A stretch of 51,096 nucleotides of DNA from an uncultured Bacteroidia bacterium (GCA_902794005.1 CADBFO010000011.1:1-51096), one strand, 5' to 3'; shown: positions 1 through 8,369, numbered from the stretch's first letter. A program made the numbers and translations. The notes: generated by a model from the sequence alone, not told the origin.

Positions 1-963
1 CGAAACGCCGTTGGATTTGAGATAGACGTTATAGAACCAGTTCTGTACTTTTTCTATCCAGCCGACTTTTTTCCCTCTCCAGTAGGTTCTGGATTCGGTA
101 TAATCTTTTTTTGCCCGTTCGCAGATTGTCTCCGTCCAGGCCATGAATTCGTCCTCCGGAAGCAGTCCCCCGGCATTGGAGAGCACATAAGGAAGGACGG
201 CGAGGTATCCGCTGTAACGAACGGCGGCATTCCCGGATTCCCGGCAACAGGCATAGCCCCAGAAAGAGGCTTCCGCCTCGCTGGTTACACCCGCAAGATG
301 TCCCATTTCGTGGGCGACCACATAAGGATACTCGTAATGGAGAATATCCCGGTTGACCTGGGATTCGCAGAAGAAAGGGCCCATATAGCCCTGTACCATC
401 ACGGCCGAAAAGAGAGGGTTCAGAAGGGGCTTCTTTACGCCCTGCCACTTCCGGAGAGGGACATAGCCGTAGGAAGTCACTTTCGAGGAATAGTACTCCC
501 TCACCTCTTCCTGCAGGGCCTTGTCGTCATAGCCATCGGCCTCCAGGGCGGCGAGGTTGAGCTCTTCCGAAAAACGTTCCAGAAAATCCATGAACGCCTC
601 CCTGTCATAATGGATACTCCGGATTCCGTTTCTTGCGTAGAGCCCCGTCCTGTAGTAATTGTTTCCCCAACCCATATAGCACCACACATAGAGCCACATC
701 ACCACCGTGGCAGTCTTTCCCAGCCAGCGCGTAAAGCCTTCCTTCCGCCTGACGGCCTTCACGAGGATATCCACCAAAATGACGATGAAGGCAATAACGG
801 CTATCTCCTCAAGGGAAAAGGGAAATCGTGCTCCGAGCCAGGAAAGAACGGTACTTATCGCGGGATAAAGCTGCGCGGCATAAAAGTCTGCCACGCCTGT
901 CCACAGGCGGCAGGCAATGCAGAATACCAGCAGAAGCAGTCCTATGACGGTGCTTTTCTTCAT
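1..963 (-). CDS. DUF3810 family membrane metalloprotein (3' end cut by window)
   Basis: Reading leftward from the ATG at 963 there is an uninterrupted frame to the window edge (321 codons, no stop reached). The N-terminus has about three hydrophobic segments (roughly residues 5-20, 45-70 and 78-95), followed by a soluble domain. A zinc-protease HExxH motif (HEMGH) lies at residues 218-222, preceded by PYVVA, and a Glu-containing EAEASFWGYA segment follows and could supply the third zinc ligand. This layout is typical of the DUF3810 family, whose substrate is unknown. The start lies 4 bases after the TGA that ends the small gene upstream, so the two look co-transcribed. A long rightward open frame over the same bases is an antisense shadow. 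Family is fairly sure; activity is inferred. Confidence 0.85.
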   Translation of the reverse strand, partial: MKKSTVIGLLLLVFCIACRLWTGVADFYAAQLYPAISTVLSWLGARFPFSLEEIAVIAFIVILVDILVKAVRRKEGFTRWLGKTATVVMWLYVWCYMGWGNNYYRTGLYARNGIRSIHYDREAFMDFLERFSEELNLAALEADGYDDKALQEEVREYYSSKVTSYGYVPLRKWQGVKKPLLNPLFSAVMVQGYMGPFFCESQVNRDILHYEYPYVVAHEMGHLAGVTSEAEASFWGYACCRESGNAAVRYSGYLAVLPYVLSNAGGLLPEDEFMAWTETICERAKKDYTESRTYWRGKKVGWIEKVQNWFYNVYLKSNGVS

Positions 964-967
964 CGCA

Positions 968-1287
968 TCAGTAAAGGTAAGCAAATTCCGTCACATCCCC
1001 AAAAGCCGTCAGGATTTCTTGCCGGGGGCTTATCAGGACGGCGACAAAAAGAGCCCGGGATCACCTCTTTTCAAACCAGAAGTGATGTCCGCAGCCGATG
1101 GATACCATACGCCGCCGTGCAGACTATAGTGATAGCGGATCTGCTGCAGCAGCCGCCCGTCACGGGCGTAAATCTCCAAGGCATTAATCCGGCCGTCCAG
1201 AAAATGAGCACTGAAAGCAGTTTGAGCCGTAAGCTGGACGAAAGACAGAAAAAAGAGAGATAAAAGAGGAACAGTCAAACATTTCAT
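968..1287 (-). pseudogene. Frameshifted gene for a small secreted protein
   Basis: From the ATG at 1287 the frame encodes a Sec signal peptide (MKCLTVPLLSLFFLSFVQL, cleavage after TAQ) and a plausible mature protein, but it stops at 1033. A second frame continues it with natural-looking protein (VAVLISPRQEILTAFGD...) and ends in TGA at 970-968, only 4 bases before the DUF3810 start. Adding one base within the CCCGGG run at about 1054-1059 joins the two frames into about 105 residues. I therefore read this as one gene carrying a one-base deletion, either real or an assembly error. No family is recognised. The start near 1296 (TTG) that extends the frame by three codons is less likely than the ATG. 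Confidence 0.5.
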
Positions 1288-1311
1288 GGCGTGCAATTAA
1301 TCATTTTTTGA

Positions 1312-1319
1312 TAATTTTG
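1312..1319 (+). promoter_or_regulatory. Bacteroidota -7 promoter box
   Basis: TAATTTTG matches the TAnnTTTG consensus exactly. It ends only 4 bases before the ATG at 1324, so transcription would begin at or next to the start codon. No good TTTG -33 box is seen at the usual 19-21 base spacing. Confidence 0.5.
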
Positions 1320-1323
1320 CACC

Positions 1324-1551
1324 ATGAGAAAAATCCTGAGCTTTTTTTTAATCTTCTTTTGCATCAACGCACTGGCCGGAGATTTTGACTGCATCGTAGT
1401 CCGCGAGCGGAAGAAGGAAGATGCTCCGCTGCACCATCTGGACAATTACCTTGAAAACTGGTATGTACCCAATTTGGGCTATGTCCGTCACGACGTGTAT
1501 GACGAAAACATGGTTCTGGAACAGTCGGAAGTGCTTGTAAGGATTCAATAA
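1324..1551 (+). CDS. Small secreted hypothetical protein (75 aa)
   Basis: No family recognised. The first 18 residues form a clear signal peptide (MRKILSFFLIFFCINALAG), leaving a mature chain of about 57 residues rich in acidic and aromatic residues (DNYLENWYVPNLGYVRHDVYD). It contains no catalytic motif or cysteine pair. A perfect TAnnTTTG box immediately upstream and the signal peptide support it as a real gene, although it is short. It stands alone, divergent from the frameshifted gene at 968-1287. Confidence 0.55.
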   Translation: MRKILSFFLIFFCINALAGDFDCIVVRERKKEDAPLHHLDNYLENWYVPNLGYVRHDVYDENMVLEQSEVLVRIQ

Positions 1552-1688
1552 AGCACTGCCTCTTTCATGCTGAAATCATCCCGGGGAATAATCGGTTCGG
1601 ATTGATTTGCAGTATGGCACAAAATTAGAAATAAAGCCGGAGAGGGCCTATCAAACAGATGAGTATTTTAGAAACAAACATGGGAAAT

Positions 1689-2219
1689 ATGAAAAAATTA
1701 GCCTGCATCATTTCTGCCATCTTTATGGCCATCAGTTCCTTTGCGCAGAACTCAGACATTCCTGTCATCAAGGAAATTGCTACTGTCGAACAGGACGGTT
1801 TTTCGTCCCTGGATCTTTTCAACATGCCTTCGGACGGAGAAAATCACTACTACCTGTGCGTCGGATCCCTCGCCCACGGGGATGAGGTTGTCCAGATTCT
1901 GTTCGACCCGGTTTTCAAGCTGTTCATTCCCCTGGGAGACTCGTTGGACGAAGCCCTCGAAACGTTGGGAAAGATGCAGGAGCTCTTCAAACAACCCGTG
2001 AATTCTTCCATGGAGATGCCCGGCTGTCTGGCTTTCGGCTTTCCCAACGATCACCTGGAAACAGTGAAAGTCACCTATCGCCGGCCCATCCTTACGAGGA
2101 AACTGGAATTCAGCCTGGAGCGTGAAGGGTACATTCGGGCCACCTATGTAGCCAAGTCAGACATTGGCTCCATCGTGACCAGCGCCAAGATTCACAAAAA
2201 ACTGTTCCCCAAAGAATAA
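1689..2219 (+). CDS. Secreted hypothetical protein (176 aa)
   Basis: No family recognised. The ATG at 1689 is chosen because it opens directly onto a standard signal peptide (MKKLACIISAIFMAISSFAQ, cleavage after FAQ). In-frame ATGs at 1659 and 1680 would place 10 or 3 extra residues before it. The mature part is a mixed alpha/beta-looking domain with a repeated Leu/Glu helix around residues 85-105 (DEALETLGKMQELF), then a basic strand-rich end. It is probably periplasmic. The stop is 8 bases from the stop of the convergent holin-like gene. Confidence 0.65.
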   Translation: MKKLACIISAIFMAISSFAQNSDIPVIKEIATVEQDGFSSLDLFNMPSDGENHYYLCVGSLAHGDEVVQILFDPVFKLFIPLGDSLDEALETLGKMQELFKQPVNSSMEMPGCLAFGFPNDHLETVKVTYRRPILTRKLEFSLEREGYIRATYVAKSDIGSIVTSAKIHKKLFPKE

Positions 2220-2227
2220 GGGCTTCG

Positions 2228-2833
2228 CTACTTCCCGGCGGGGAGTCTTTTCCTCTTCTCTTTTCTGCCTTTGAACAGTCTCCAAAGGGTGGAAACGACG
2301 GAACCTACGCCGAAGCCCATCCTTCCGGCGCTTTCCCCGGTCAGGCGCAGCCCTTCGTTGAAAAGATGGGAAGGCGTGTAGAAATTGCGCGCCTGCTCGA
2401 GGTTTTGCCGAAGGGTTTCCTCCTGCACGCGGATATCGCCCTCCGTCTCGGCTATGGCCGTGTCCAGCGACTGGATATCGGCCTCGGTGCGGCCGGGGGT
2501 GATAATGCCCGAATACAGGGAAACGAACGTATTCTTGAACAGGCGGCCCCGCAGGAGCAGCAGAATCACCGCCAGCACCAGCAGGACCCCGGCCACGATG
2601 AAAGCGCCCAGGGCGTAACTGCCCAGGAGTTCCCCGATCCACATCACAATGCCGAAGGACAGCGTGAGAAGGAATACGCCGGCCACGGCTAAAATGACAA
2701 GGAGGGCGCCGATGGCGGTGGTTCCTTCCGACAGCCCCTTGACCGTGCGGAGTTTGACATTGTCCAACTGTTTGTCCAGATAGATTTTGGAATCCTGGAA
2801 CAGTTTTTCTACCGGTTCAGTAAACTGGCTCAT
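2228..2833 (-). CDS. Holin-superfamily-like inner membrane protein
   Basis: A 201-residue protein with an amphipathic N-terminus, two long transmembrane helices (about residues 40-62 and 70-95), then a Glu/Gln-rich predicted coiled coil (about 115-150) and a very basic tail. This resembles the housekeeping phage_holin_3_6/DUF1469-type membrane proteins of Bacteroidota and does not imply a phage. An in-frame GTG at 2881 would lengthen it by 16 residues, but that codon overlaps the predicted -7 box, so the ATG at 2833 is preferred. It may influence envelope organisation; the function is unknown. Confidence 0.65.
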   Translation of the reverse strand: MSQFTEPVEKLFQDSKIYLDKQLDNVKLRTVKGLSEGTTAIGALLVILAVAGVFLLTLSFGIVMWIGELLGSYALGAFIVAGVLLVLAVILLLLRGRLFKNTFVSLYSGIITPGRTEADIQSLDTAIAETEGDIRVQEETLRQNLEQARNFYTPSHLFNEGLRLTGESAGRMGFGVGSVVSTLWRLFKGRKEKRKRLPAGK

Positions 2834-2880
2834 ATGTTTGGAAATGAAGGATTTCAGAAAATCAGGGTTACTATTTTTCA

Positions 2881-2888
2881 CAAATATA
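2881..2888 (-). promoter_or_regulatory. -7 promoter box for the holin-like gene
   Basis: On the minus strand these bases read TATATTTG, a perfect TAnnTTTG. Transcription would start near 2876, leaving a leader of about 40 bases before the ATG at 2833. It also rules out the GTG at 2881 as start. The divergent hypB has only a weaker match (CAATTTTG at 2931-2938). Confidence 0.55.
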
Positions 2889-2963
2889 CTAAAAAAGGGC
2901 TTAAAATTTTTCCAAGTAAAGAATTTTTACCAATTTTGTGTGATAAATACTAATAACCAAACC

Positions 2964-3638
2964 ATGGATCCCGTCAAAGTCATTGAGATCAAAAAGAGTA
3001 TATTTGCCGATAACGACGAAGATGCCGCCCGCCTCCGGAAGGAACTCAAGGAGAAAGGCGTCTTTCTTCTGAATCTCATGTCGTCGCCCGGCAGCGGCAA
3101 AACCACCACCCTCATCCAGACCATCGGCCGGCTCAAGGACCGGATCCGCATCGCCGTCATGGAGGCCGATATCGACTCCGATGTGGATGCCGTCAAGATC
3201 AAGGAAGCCACGGGCATCCCCTCCATCCAACTCCATACCGGCGGCATGTGCCACCTGGACGCCGAAATGACCCGCCAGGGCCTTGACAACGTGGATCTGT
3301 CCCAGGTCGATCTCGTCATCCTGGAAAACGTAGGCAATCTGGTCTGCCCGGCCGAATTCGACACCGGAGCCGTATGCAACGCCATGATCCTCTCCGTCCC
3401 CGAAGGAGAAGACAAGCCGCTCAAATACCCCCTGATGTTCTCTGTCTGCGATGTGGTGGTCATCAATAAGATGGACGTGCTCCCCTACTTCGACTTCAAC
3501 CTGGAAAAATGCAAGGAGTACATCCACATGCGCAATCCCAAGGCACAGGTGATTCCCATCTGCGCCAAAACCGGCGAGGGAGTGGACGCCTTCGCCGCCT
3601 GGCTGCTTGAGCAGGTCTGCAACTGGAAAAAACAATAA
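2964..3638 (+). CDS. hypB: Hydrogenase nickel incorporation GTPase HypB
   Basis: A SIMIBI-class GTPase that delivers Ni(II) with HypA during [NiFe]-hydrogenase maturation. Visible in the 224 residues: P-loop SSPGSGKT (40-47), the metal-site pair Cys96-His97 (GGMCHLDAE), Cys128 in the switch region (ENVGNLVCPAEF) and the guanine-specificity NKMD (168-171). The N-terminal CxxCGC high-affinity nickel motif and the His-rich stretch found in some HypBs are absent, so only the G-domain metal site remains. The ATG at 2964 is used because the upstream in-frame residues do not resemble HypB. It is the first gene of a five-gene run that includes hypA, but no hydrogenase subunit or HypCDEF gene is present in the window. 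Confidence 0.93.
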   Translation: MDPVKVIEIKKSIFADNDEDAARLRKELKEKGVFLLNLMSSPGSGKTTTLIQTIGRLKDRIRIAVMEADIDSDVDAVKIKEATGIPSIQLHTGGMCHLDAEMTRQGLDNVDLSQVDLVILENVGNLVCPAEFDTGAVCNAMILSVPEGEDKPLKYPLMFSVCDVVVINKMDVLPYFDFNLEKCKEYIHMRNPKAQVIPICAKTGEGVDAFAAWLLEQVCNWKKQ

Positions 3639-3648
3639 AACCGACTAT

Positions 3649-6480
3649 ATGCCTGAGATGTCAAAGAAATTTGTCCCCAAGCATTTTGGTGACAAAAATC
3701 CCAACCCTAAGCTTATCAAACTGGTCCGCCACATTACGGACCGCATTCCCGGAAAAATCAAGATGACGACGGAAGCCCCCGAATACTGGGGCCTCGCATG
3801 CATCTTCGAGGACGAGATGGATCCCATCACCCGGGAAGCCTCCCTGGACTTGCTGCTGGACATGCTTCCGGGCAATCCCTTCAAGGTGCGCAAGCACTGG
3901 ACCCGGGACCAGCTTCACGAGATGAACCGCAGGAAGCACTATGCCTCCTCGGAGGCCGATTTCGACGCCCTGCTGGACAAACTGGCCTATTTCGGCATGC
4001 TGGAATACGACTACGGAGACCATTACACCAACGGCTGCGGACCGGATGAAGGCACCACCTTCGAGCGGAAAGACCGCATCTACTGGGTTCCCATGTTCGT
4101 TCCCGGCAGCGCGGAATACACCAACATGAATGTGGAACTCATGGACAAGCATCCGGAACTGGCCATGTTCTTCGAGCGCATGACCTTCCTCCCGCTGGAG
4201 AAAATCACCCCGATGGTGCCCATGGGCGGCTCCGGTATCGGCATGCACGTGATTCCGGTGGAGAAAGCCATCTCCATGGAAAACCAGTCCATCGACATCG
4301 AGCACATCTCCTACTGGCTCAAGAAATATGAGGGGCATCTGGGCGTGGGCATCTGCAGTTGCCGTTACGGCCGGAAAAAACTGGACGAAGGCTGCGCCGA
4401 CGACTACCGCGACTGGTGCATCGGCGTGGGCGACATGGCCGACTATCTCCGGGAAACCGGCCGCGGCCACGACATCACCTACGACGAGGCCATGGCCATC
4501 CTCAAGAAGGCCGAAGACCACGGTTTCGTGCATCAGGTCACCAATATCGACGGTGAGGGCAAGATTTTCGCCATCTGCAACTGCAACGTCAAGATTTGCA
4601 ACGCCCTGCGCACCTCCCAACTGTTCAATACGCCCAACATGAGCCGCAGCGCCTATGTGGCCGAGGTGGATCCCAAGAACTGCGTGGCCTGCGGCCGCTG
4701 CGTGGAATACTGCCCCGCCGGCGCCGTGAAACTGGGCCAGAAACTCTGCACCCACAGCGGCCCCGTGAAGTATCCCAAGCACGAACTGCCGGATGCGACC
4801 GCCTGGGGCCCCCACAAGTGGACGGAAGACTACCGCGACAAGAACCGCATCAACTGCTACGAAACCGGCACCTCGCCCTGTAAGACCGCCTGCCCGGCCC
4901 ATATCGCCGTTCAGGGCTATCTGAAAAAGGCTGCCGAGGGCAAATACACGGAGGCGCTGGAACTCATCAAGCGGGAGAACCCGTTCCCGGCCGTGTGCGG
5001 ACGCGTGTGCAACCGCCGCTGCGAAGATGCCTGCACCCGCGGCACCATCGACCGCGCCGTGGCCATCGACGCCGTGAAGAAATTCCTCGCGGAAAGGGAC
5101 CTCCATGCCGAAACCCGCTTCGTCCCTGAAGTGAACATCTGCTCCAACGTGCAAGACCGCTGGGAGGAAAAGATCGCCATCATCGGCGGCGGCCCTGCCG
5201 GCCTGTCCTGCGCCTACTACCTGGCCACCATGGGCTACAAACCCACGGTGTTCGAGCGCAACGAAGAGCCCGGCGGCATGCTCCGCTACGGCATTCCTTC
5301 CTACAAACTGGGCAAGGATGTCCTGAAGGCCGAAATCGACATCATGAGAGAAATCGGCGTGGATATCCGCACCGGCGTGGAAGTGGGTAAGGATGTCACC
5401 ATCGCAGGACTCCGCGAACAGGGCTACAAGGGCTTCTACGTGGCCATCGGCTGCCAGGGCGGACGCCTCCCCGGCATTCCCGGTGAAACCCTCTGCGGCA
5501 CCACTACCGCCATCGATTTCCTGCACAAGGCCAATTGCGGCGACGTGAAGGTCGAGGGCAAGGTGGTCGTCGTGGGCGGCGGCAACGTGGCCATCGACGC
5601 GGCCCGCGTAGCCATCCGAAGCGGCGCTTCCGAGGTGACCATGCTGTCCCTCGAAACCGAGGACATCATGCCCGCTTCCCTGGAAGAGCGCGCCGAGGCC
5701 CGCGAAGACGGTGTGGTACTGAATCCCGGCTGGGGCCCGAAGGAGGTCCTGGGAGAAGACAAGGTTACCGGCATCGTGTTCAAAAAGTGCACGTCCGTCT
5801 TCAACGCAGAGCATAAGTTCGCCCCGGAATATGACGAAAACGAACTCATTACCCTGGAAGCCGACATGGTCATCTTCGCCATCGGCCAAACCGTGGTCCT
5901 GAAAGACCTGCTCAAAGACACCAAGGTGGAATTCTTCCGCGGCGTCTATCCCGTGGCCGACAAACTCACCTACCAGACGGCCGAACCGGACATCTTCGTG
6001 GGCGGCGACGTGTTCACCGGTCCCAAGTTCGCCATCGACGCCATCGCCGCCGGCAAGGAGGCCGCCGAGTCCCTGCACCGCTTCGTGCAGCACGGACACA
6101 TGACCATCGGCCGGAACCGGAGAGATTTCATCGAACTGAACAAGCAGGATATCGTGGTGGAAAGTTACGACAACGGCTCCCGCCAGGATCCCGGCGTGGT
6201 TCCCGTGACCGGCAAGTTCCAGGAATACCAGGGTACCCTGACCGAGGAACAGGTGCGCAAGGAAACGGCCCGCTGTCTGGGCTGCGGCGCATCCGTCGTG
6301 GATGAGAACAAGTGCATCGGCTGCGGCATCTGCACCACCAAGTGCGGCTTCGACGCCATCCACCTGCATCGCGTACATCCTGATGCCAGCATCATGCGCA
6401 CTTCCGAAGACAAGTTCGGCGGAATCCTGCCATACATGATCAAGCGAACCGGCAACATCCTGTTCAAAAAGAACAAGTAA
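3649..6480 (+). CDS. Large Fe-S/FAD NAD(P)-dependent oxidoreductase (GltD/NfnB-like)
   Basis: A 943-residue soluble flavoprotein. The N-terminal third has a helical region, then cysteine-rich CSCRY...EGC and CNCNVKIC segments (about 230-320). Next come a CVACGRCVEYCPAG ferredoxin motif (about 344), a GltD/DPYD-type Fer4_20 domain (CKTACPAH... to CNRRCEDAC, about 410-465), an FAD-binding GGGPAG (about 513) and an NAD(P)-binding GGGNVAIDAA (about 642). The C-terminal ferredoxin segment has CLGCGA and CIGCGICTTKC (about 875-900). This modular build is that of enzymes moving electrons between NAD(P)H and ferredoxin or another low-potential partner. It starts 10 bases after hypB, and its stop overlaps the hypA start (TAATG), so translation is coupled to both nickel chaperones. 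The physiological substrate cannot be read from the sequence. The alternative start at 3658 is also possible. Confidence 0.85.
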   Translation: MPEMSKKFVPKHFGDKNPNPKLIKLVRHITDRIPGKIKMTTEAPEYWGLACIFEDEMDPITREASLDLLLDMLPGNPFKVRKHWTRDQLHEMNRRKHYASSEADFDALLDKLAYFGMLEYDYGDHYTNGCGPDEGTTFERKDRIYWVPMFVPGSAEYTNMNVELMDKHPELAMFFERMTFLPLEKITPMVPMGGSGIGMHVIPVEKAISMENQSIDIEHISYWLKKYEGHLGVGICSCRYGRKKLDEGCADDYRDWCIGVGDMADYLRETGRGHDITYDEAMAILKKAEDHGFVHQVTNIDGEGKIFAICNCNVKICNALRTSQLFNTPNMSRSAYVAEVDPKNCVACGRCVEYCPAGAVKLGQKLCTHSGPVKYPKHELPDATAWGPHKWTEDYRDKNRINCYETGTSPCKTACPAHIAVQGYLKKAAEGKYTEALELIKRENPFPAVCGRVCNRRCEDACTRGTIDRAVAIDAVKKFLAERDLHAETRFVPEVNICSNVQDRWEEKIAIIGGGPAGLSCAYYLATMGYKPTVFERNEEPGGMLRYGIPSYKLGKDVLKAEIDIMREIGVDIRTGVEVGKDVTIAGLREQGYKGFYVAIGCQGGRLPGIPGETLCGTTTAIDFLHKANCGDVKVEGKVVVVGGGNVAIDAARVAIRSGASEVTMLSLETEDIMPASLEERAEAREDGVVLNPGWGPKEVLGEDKVTGIVFKKCTSVFNAEHKFAPEYDENELITLEADMVIFAIGQTVVLKDLLKDTKVEFFRGVYPVADKLTYQTAEPDIFVGGDVFTGPKFAIDAIAAGKEAAESLHRFVQHGHMTIGRNRRDFIELNKQDIVVESYDNGSRQDPGVVPVTGKFQEYQGTLTEEQVRKETARCLGCGASVVDENKCIGCGICTTKCGFDAIHLHRVHPDASIMRTSEDKFGGILPYMIKRTGNILFKKNK

Positions 6481-6830
6481 TGCACGAACTGGGCATCGTA
6501 TTCTACATTATCCGGGACGTCAAGCAGGCGGCTCTGGAACACAGCGTCCAGAAGGTATCCGGCGTGGTGATGAACATCGGCGAGGTGTCCACCATCATTC
6601 CGGATTATCTTACAGACTGCTGGCGCTGGGCGGCCGACAAGGAGGATCTCCTCCGGGGGGCGGAACTCAAAATCAACACCATCCCCGCCGTCACTTACTG
6701 CGAAGACTGCCACGCCGAATACGGAACGGTCGCCCATGGCAAAATATGCCCCCGCTGCGGAAGCGAACACACCTGCCTTCTGAGGGGCAATGAAGTGGAA
6801 ATCAAAGAAATAGAAGTACCTAACGAATAA
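6480..6830 (+). CDS. hypA: Hydrogenase nickel chaperone HypA
   Basis: A nickel-binding partner of HypB. The 116-residue protein begins MHE, so His2, the nickel ligand of the family, is present. The zinc-ribbon ligands are Cys74/Cys77 (CEDC) and Cys90/Cys93 (CPRC). Length and ending are normal for HypA. Its ATG shares a base with the stop of the oxidoreductase gene. Separation of hypB and hypA by a flavoprotein gene, with no hydrogenase nearby, is unusual. Confidence 0.93.
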   Translation: MHELGIVFYIIRDVKQAALEHSVQKVSGVVMNIGEVSTIIPDYLTDCWRWAADKEDLLRGAELKINTIPAVTYCEDCHAEYGTVAHGKICPRCGSEHTCLLRGNEVEIKEIEVPNE

Positions 6831-6834
6831 AAAT

Positions 6835-7185
6835 ATGTCTTGTTTTATCGCTCCCCTGGTGGCGGCCGTCGCCACTACCGCCATCCGTAAAACCCGTGCC
6901 AAGGCCGTCAAGGCTCCCGGCTCCTCCCCTTTCCTGCATCACCTTCCGGACCTGGAGAAGATGCTGTGGGGCGGCACCCTCATGCTCATCGTGGACCATG
7001 TCATCAACGGAGAACTCACCTGGGCCTTCCCCTTCTTCACAGCACTGGGGGAAAGCGGCGGCGCATCCCTCATGCTCCGGGAAATCCTGACGGTGGGCGT
7101 TCCCATGGCGCTGATCCTGATCGCCGCCTGGGCCGTTTGGGCCGTCGCAAAAGACAGAAAAGTTTCCAAACAACTCAATAACTAA
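6835..7185 (+). CDS. Small membrane protein of the hyp/DUF5692 operon
   Basis: No characterised family. The 116 residues start MSCFIAPLVAAVATTAI, a hydrophobic stretch followed by a basic RKTRAKAVK linker. There are then two likely transmembrane helices (about 43-60 and 84-106) separated by an aromatic loop, and a basic C-terminus. It lies 4 bases after hypA and 12 bases before the DUF5692 gene, so it is probably a partner subunit of that membrane protein. Confidence 0.7.
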   Translation: MSCFIAPLVAAVATTAIRKTRAKAVKAPGSSPFLHHLPDLEKMLWGGTLMLIVDHVINGELTWAFPFFTALGESGGASLMLREILTVGVPMALILIAAWAVWAVAKDRKVSKQLNN

Positions 7186-7197
7186 AACCAACAAACC

Positions 7198-8295
7198 ATG
7201 TTTTTCCAAGTGTATGGGGCAAACGCCCTCTCTCAATGGGGAATGCTCATCGTGGTCCTTCTGGGCCTGATTCTCCTCAATGAGTTCGCCCGTCGCACCA
7301 AACTGGGCGGCATCATCACCTTCCTGGCCATTCCGCTGGTCCTGACCGTTTACTTCCTTGCCATCTGGTTCGGCGTTCGCAACGGCAGCCAGTGGGCGCT
7401 TGAAAACCAGACCCATGTTTACATGCAGGGCTGGTTCCACTACGCCAAGCTGTATGCGGCCACGGCCGGGTGTATCGGCTTCATGATGATCAAGTACAAA
7501 TGGGGAATCGGTGCCAAGCACTGGTTCAAACCCTTCCCGTTCATCATCGTCGGCATCAACATCCTCATCGCCTGCGTATCCGACTTCGAATCGGCCGCCA
7601 TGGGCTGGAACAAGTGGTGGCTCACTTCCGAAGGCGTATGGCAGTACGGCGGCTGGCACAATGTGATGAACGGCGTCGCCGGCCTCATCAACATCATGTG
7701 TATGACCGCCTGGTGGAACGTCTATCCTTCCAAAGACAAGAAAGACATGATCTGGGCCGACATGACCTGGGTTTACATCATCATCTACGATATCTGGAAC
7801 TTCGCCTACACCTACAACTGTCTGCCGACGCACAGCTGGTACTGCGGTATCGCCCTGCTCCTCGCCCCCACCGTGGCCGCTATCCTTTGGAACCGCGGAG
7901 GCTGGATTCAGAACCGCGCCAATACCCTGGCCATCTGGTGCATGTTCGCCCAGGTATTCCCGCTGTTCCAGGAAACCTTCAAGAACGGTCAGCAGTGGTT
8001 CAGCTGGGCTACTTTGCCCGTGCTTTATCCCGAAGGTGTGGATACCATTGCCAAACTGTATGCCGCTGCCGGCGGCGAAGCCGCTACCGTGGGAACCACC
8101 GTGGATCCTTCCACAGTGGCAGCCAACCCCAACATGATGATTTTCATCAGCGCCCTGGCCCTGGTGACCAACCTCATCGCCATCTGCTACATCGCCTATG
8201 TCTCCAAGAAGCGTCACATCAACCCGTACAAGGAAGACGTCTTCGTGGACCAGAAGTACTACAAGGACGCCATGGCCCGTGCCGACCTGTCCTAA
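7198..8295 (+). CDS. DUF5692 family polytopic membrane protein
   Basis: A 365-residue inner-membrane protein with about 8-9 hydrophobic helices. It is unusually rich in Trp (WGIGAKHW, WNKWWLTSEGVW, TAWWNVYP), with conserved-looking acidic and aromatic residues in the loops (DMTWVYIIIYDIWNFAY). I recognise it as DUF5692; the function is unknown. It is the last gene of the hypB-oxidoreductase-hypA operon and is followed by a strong hairpin terminator. Transport or membrane electron transfer in support of the nickel or redox genes is only an inference. Confidence 0.8.
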   Translation: MFFQVYGANALSQWGMLIVVLLGLILLNEFARRTKLGGIITFLAIPLVLTVYFLAIWFGVRNGSQWALENQTHVYMQGWFHYAKLYAATAGCIGFMMIKYKWGIGAKHWFKPFPFIIVGINILIACVSDFESAAMGWNKWWLTSEGVWQYGGWHNVMNGVAGLINIMCMTAWWNVYPSKDKKDMIWADMTWVYIIIYDIWNFAYTYNCLPTHSWYCGIALLLAPTVAAILWNRGGWIQNRANTLAIWCMFAQVFPLFQETFKNGQQWFSWATLPVLYPEGVDTIAKLYAAAGGEAATVGTTVDPSTVAANPNMMIFISALALVTNLIAICYIAYVSKKRHINPYKEDVFVDQKYYKDAMARADLS

Positions 8296-8332
8296 ATCCT
8301 GACTCACAGATACCTCTGTATCAATCACTTTC

Positions 8333-8369
8333 AAATAATCCTCTGCGCAAAAAGCGCAGAGGATTATTT
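8333..8369 (+). terminator. Hairpin terminator after the hyp/DUF5692 operon
   Basis: A 16-base perfect stem (8333-8348 with 8354-8369) around an AAAAA loop. Arms read AATAATCCTCTGCGC and its complement. No long T-run follows, but the 3' arm ends ATTATTTA. Its 29-base core recurs with one mismatch at 13835-13863, on the other side of the glpABCT operon. Confidence 0.75.

Noticed and set aside
298-1263. A 321-codon rightward open frame
   Set aside because: Antisense to DUF3810, whose HEMGH zinc motif and membrane helices lie on the minus strand.
2228-2833. Holin-like protein as a sign of a prophage
   Set aside because: No other phage gene is nearby, and this family is a common chromosomal envelope protein in Bacteroidota.
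3661-6378. A 905-codon open frame antisense to the Fe-S flavoprotein
   Set aside because: It mirrors a gene with strong third-position G/C bias, is made of H/G/V/A/D-rich sequence with no motif, and the plus strand has clear cofactor motifs.
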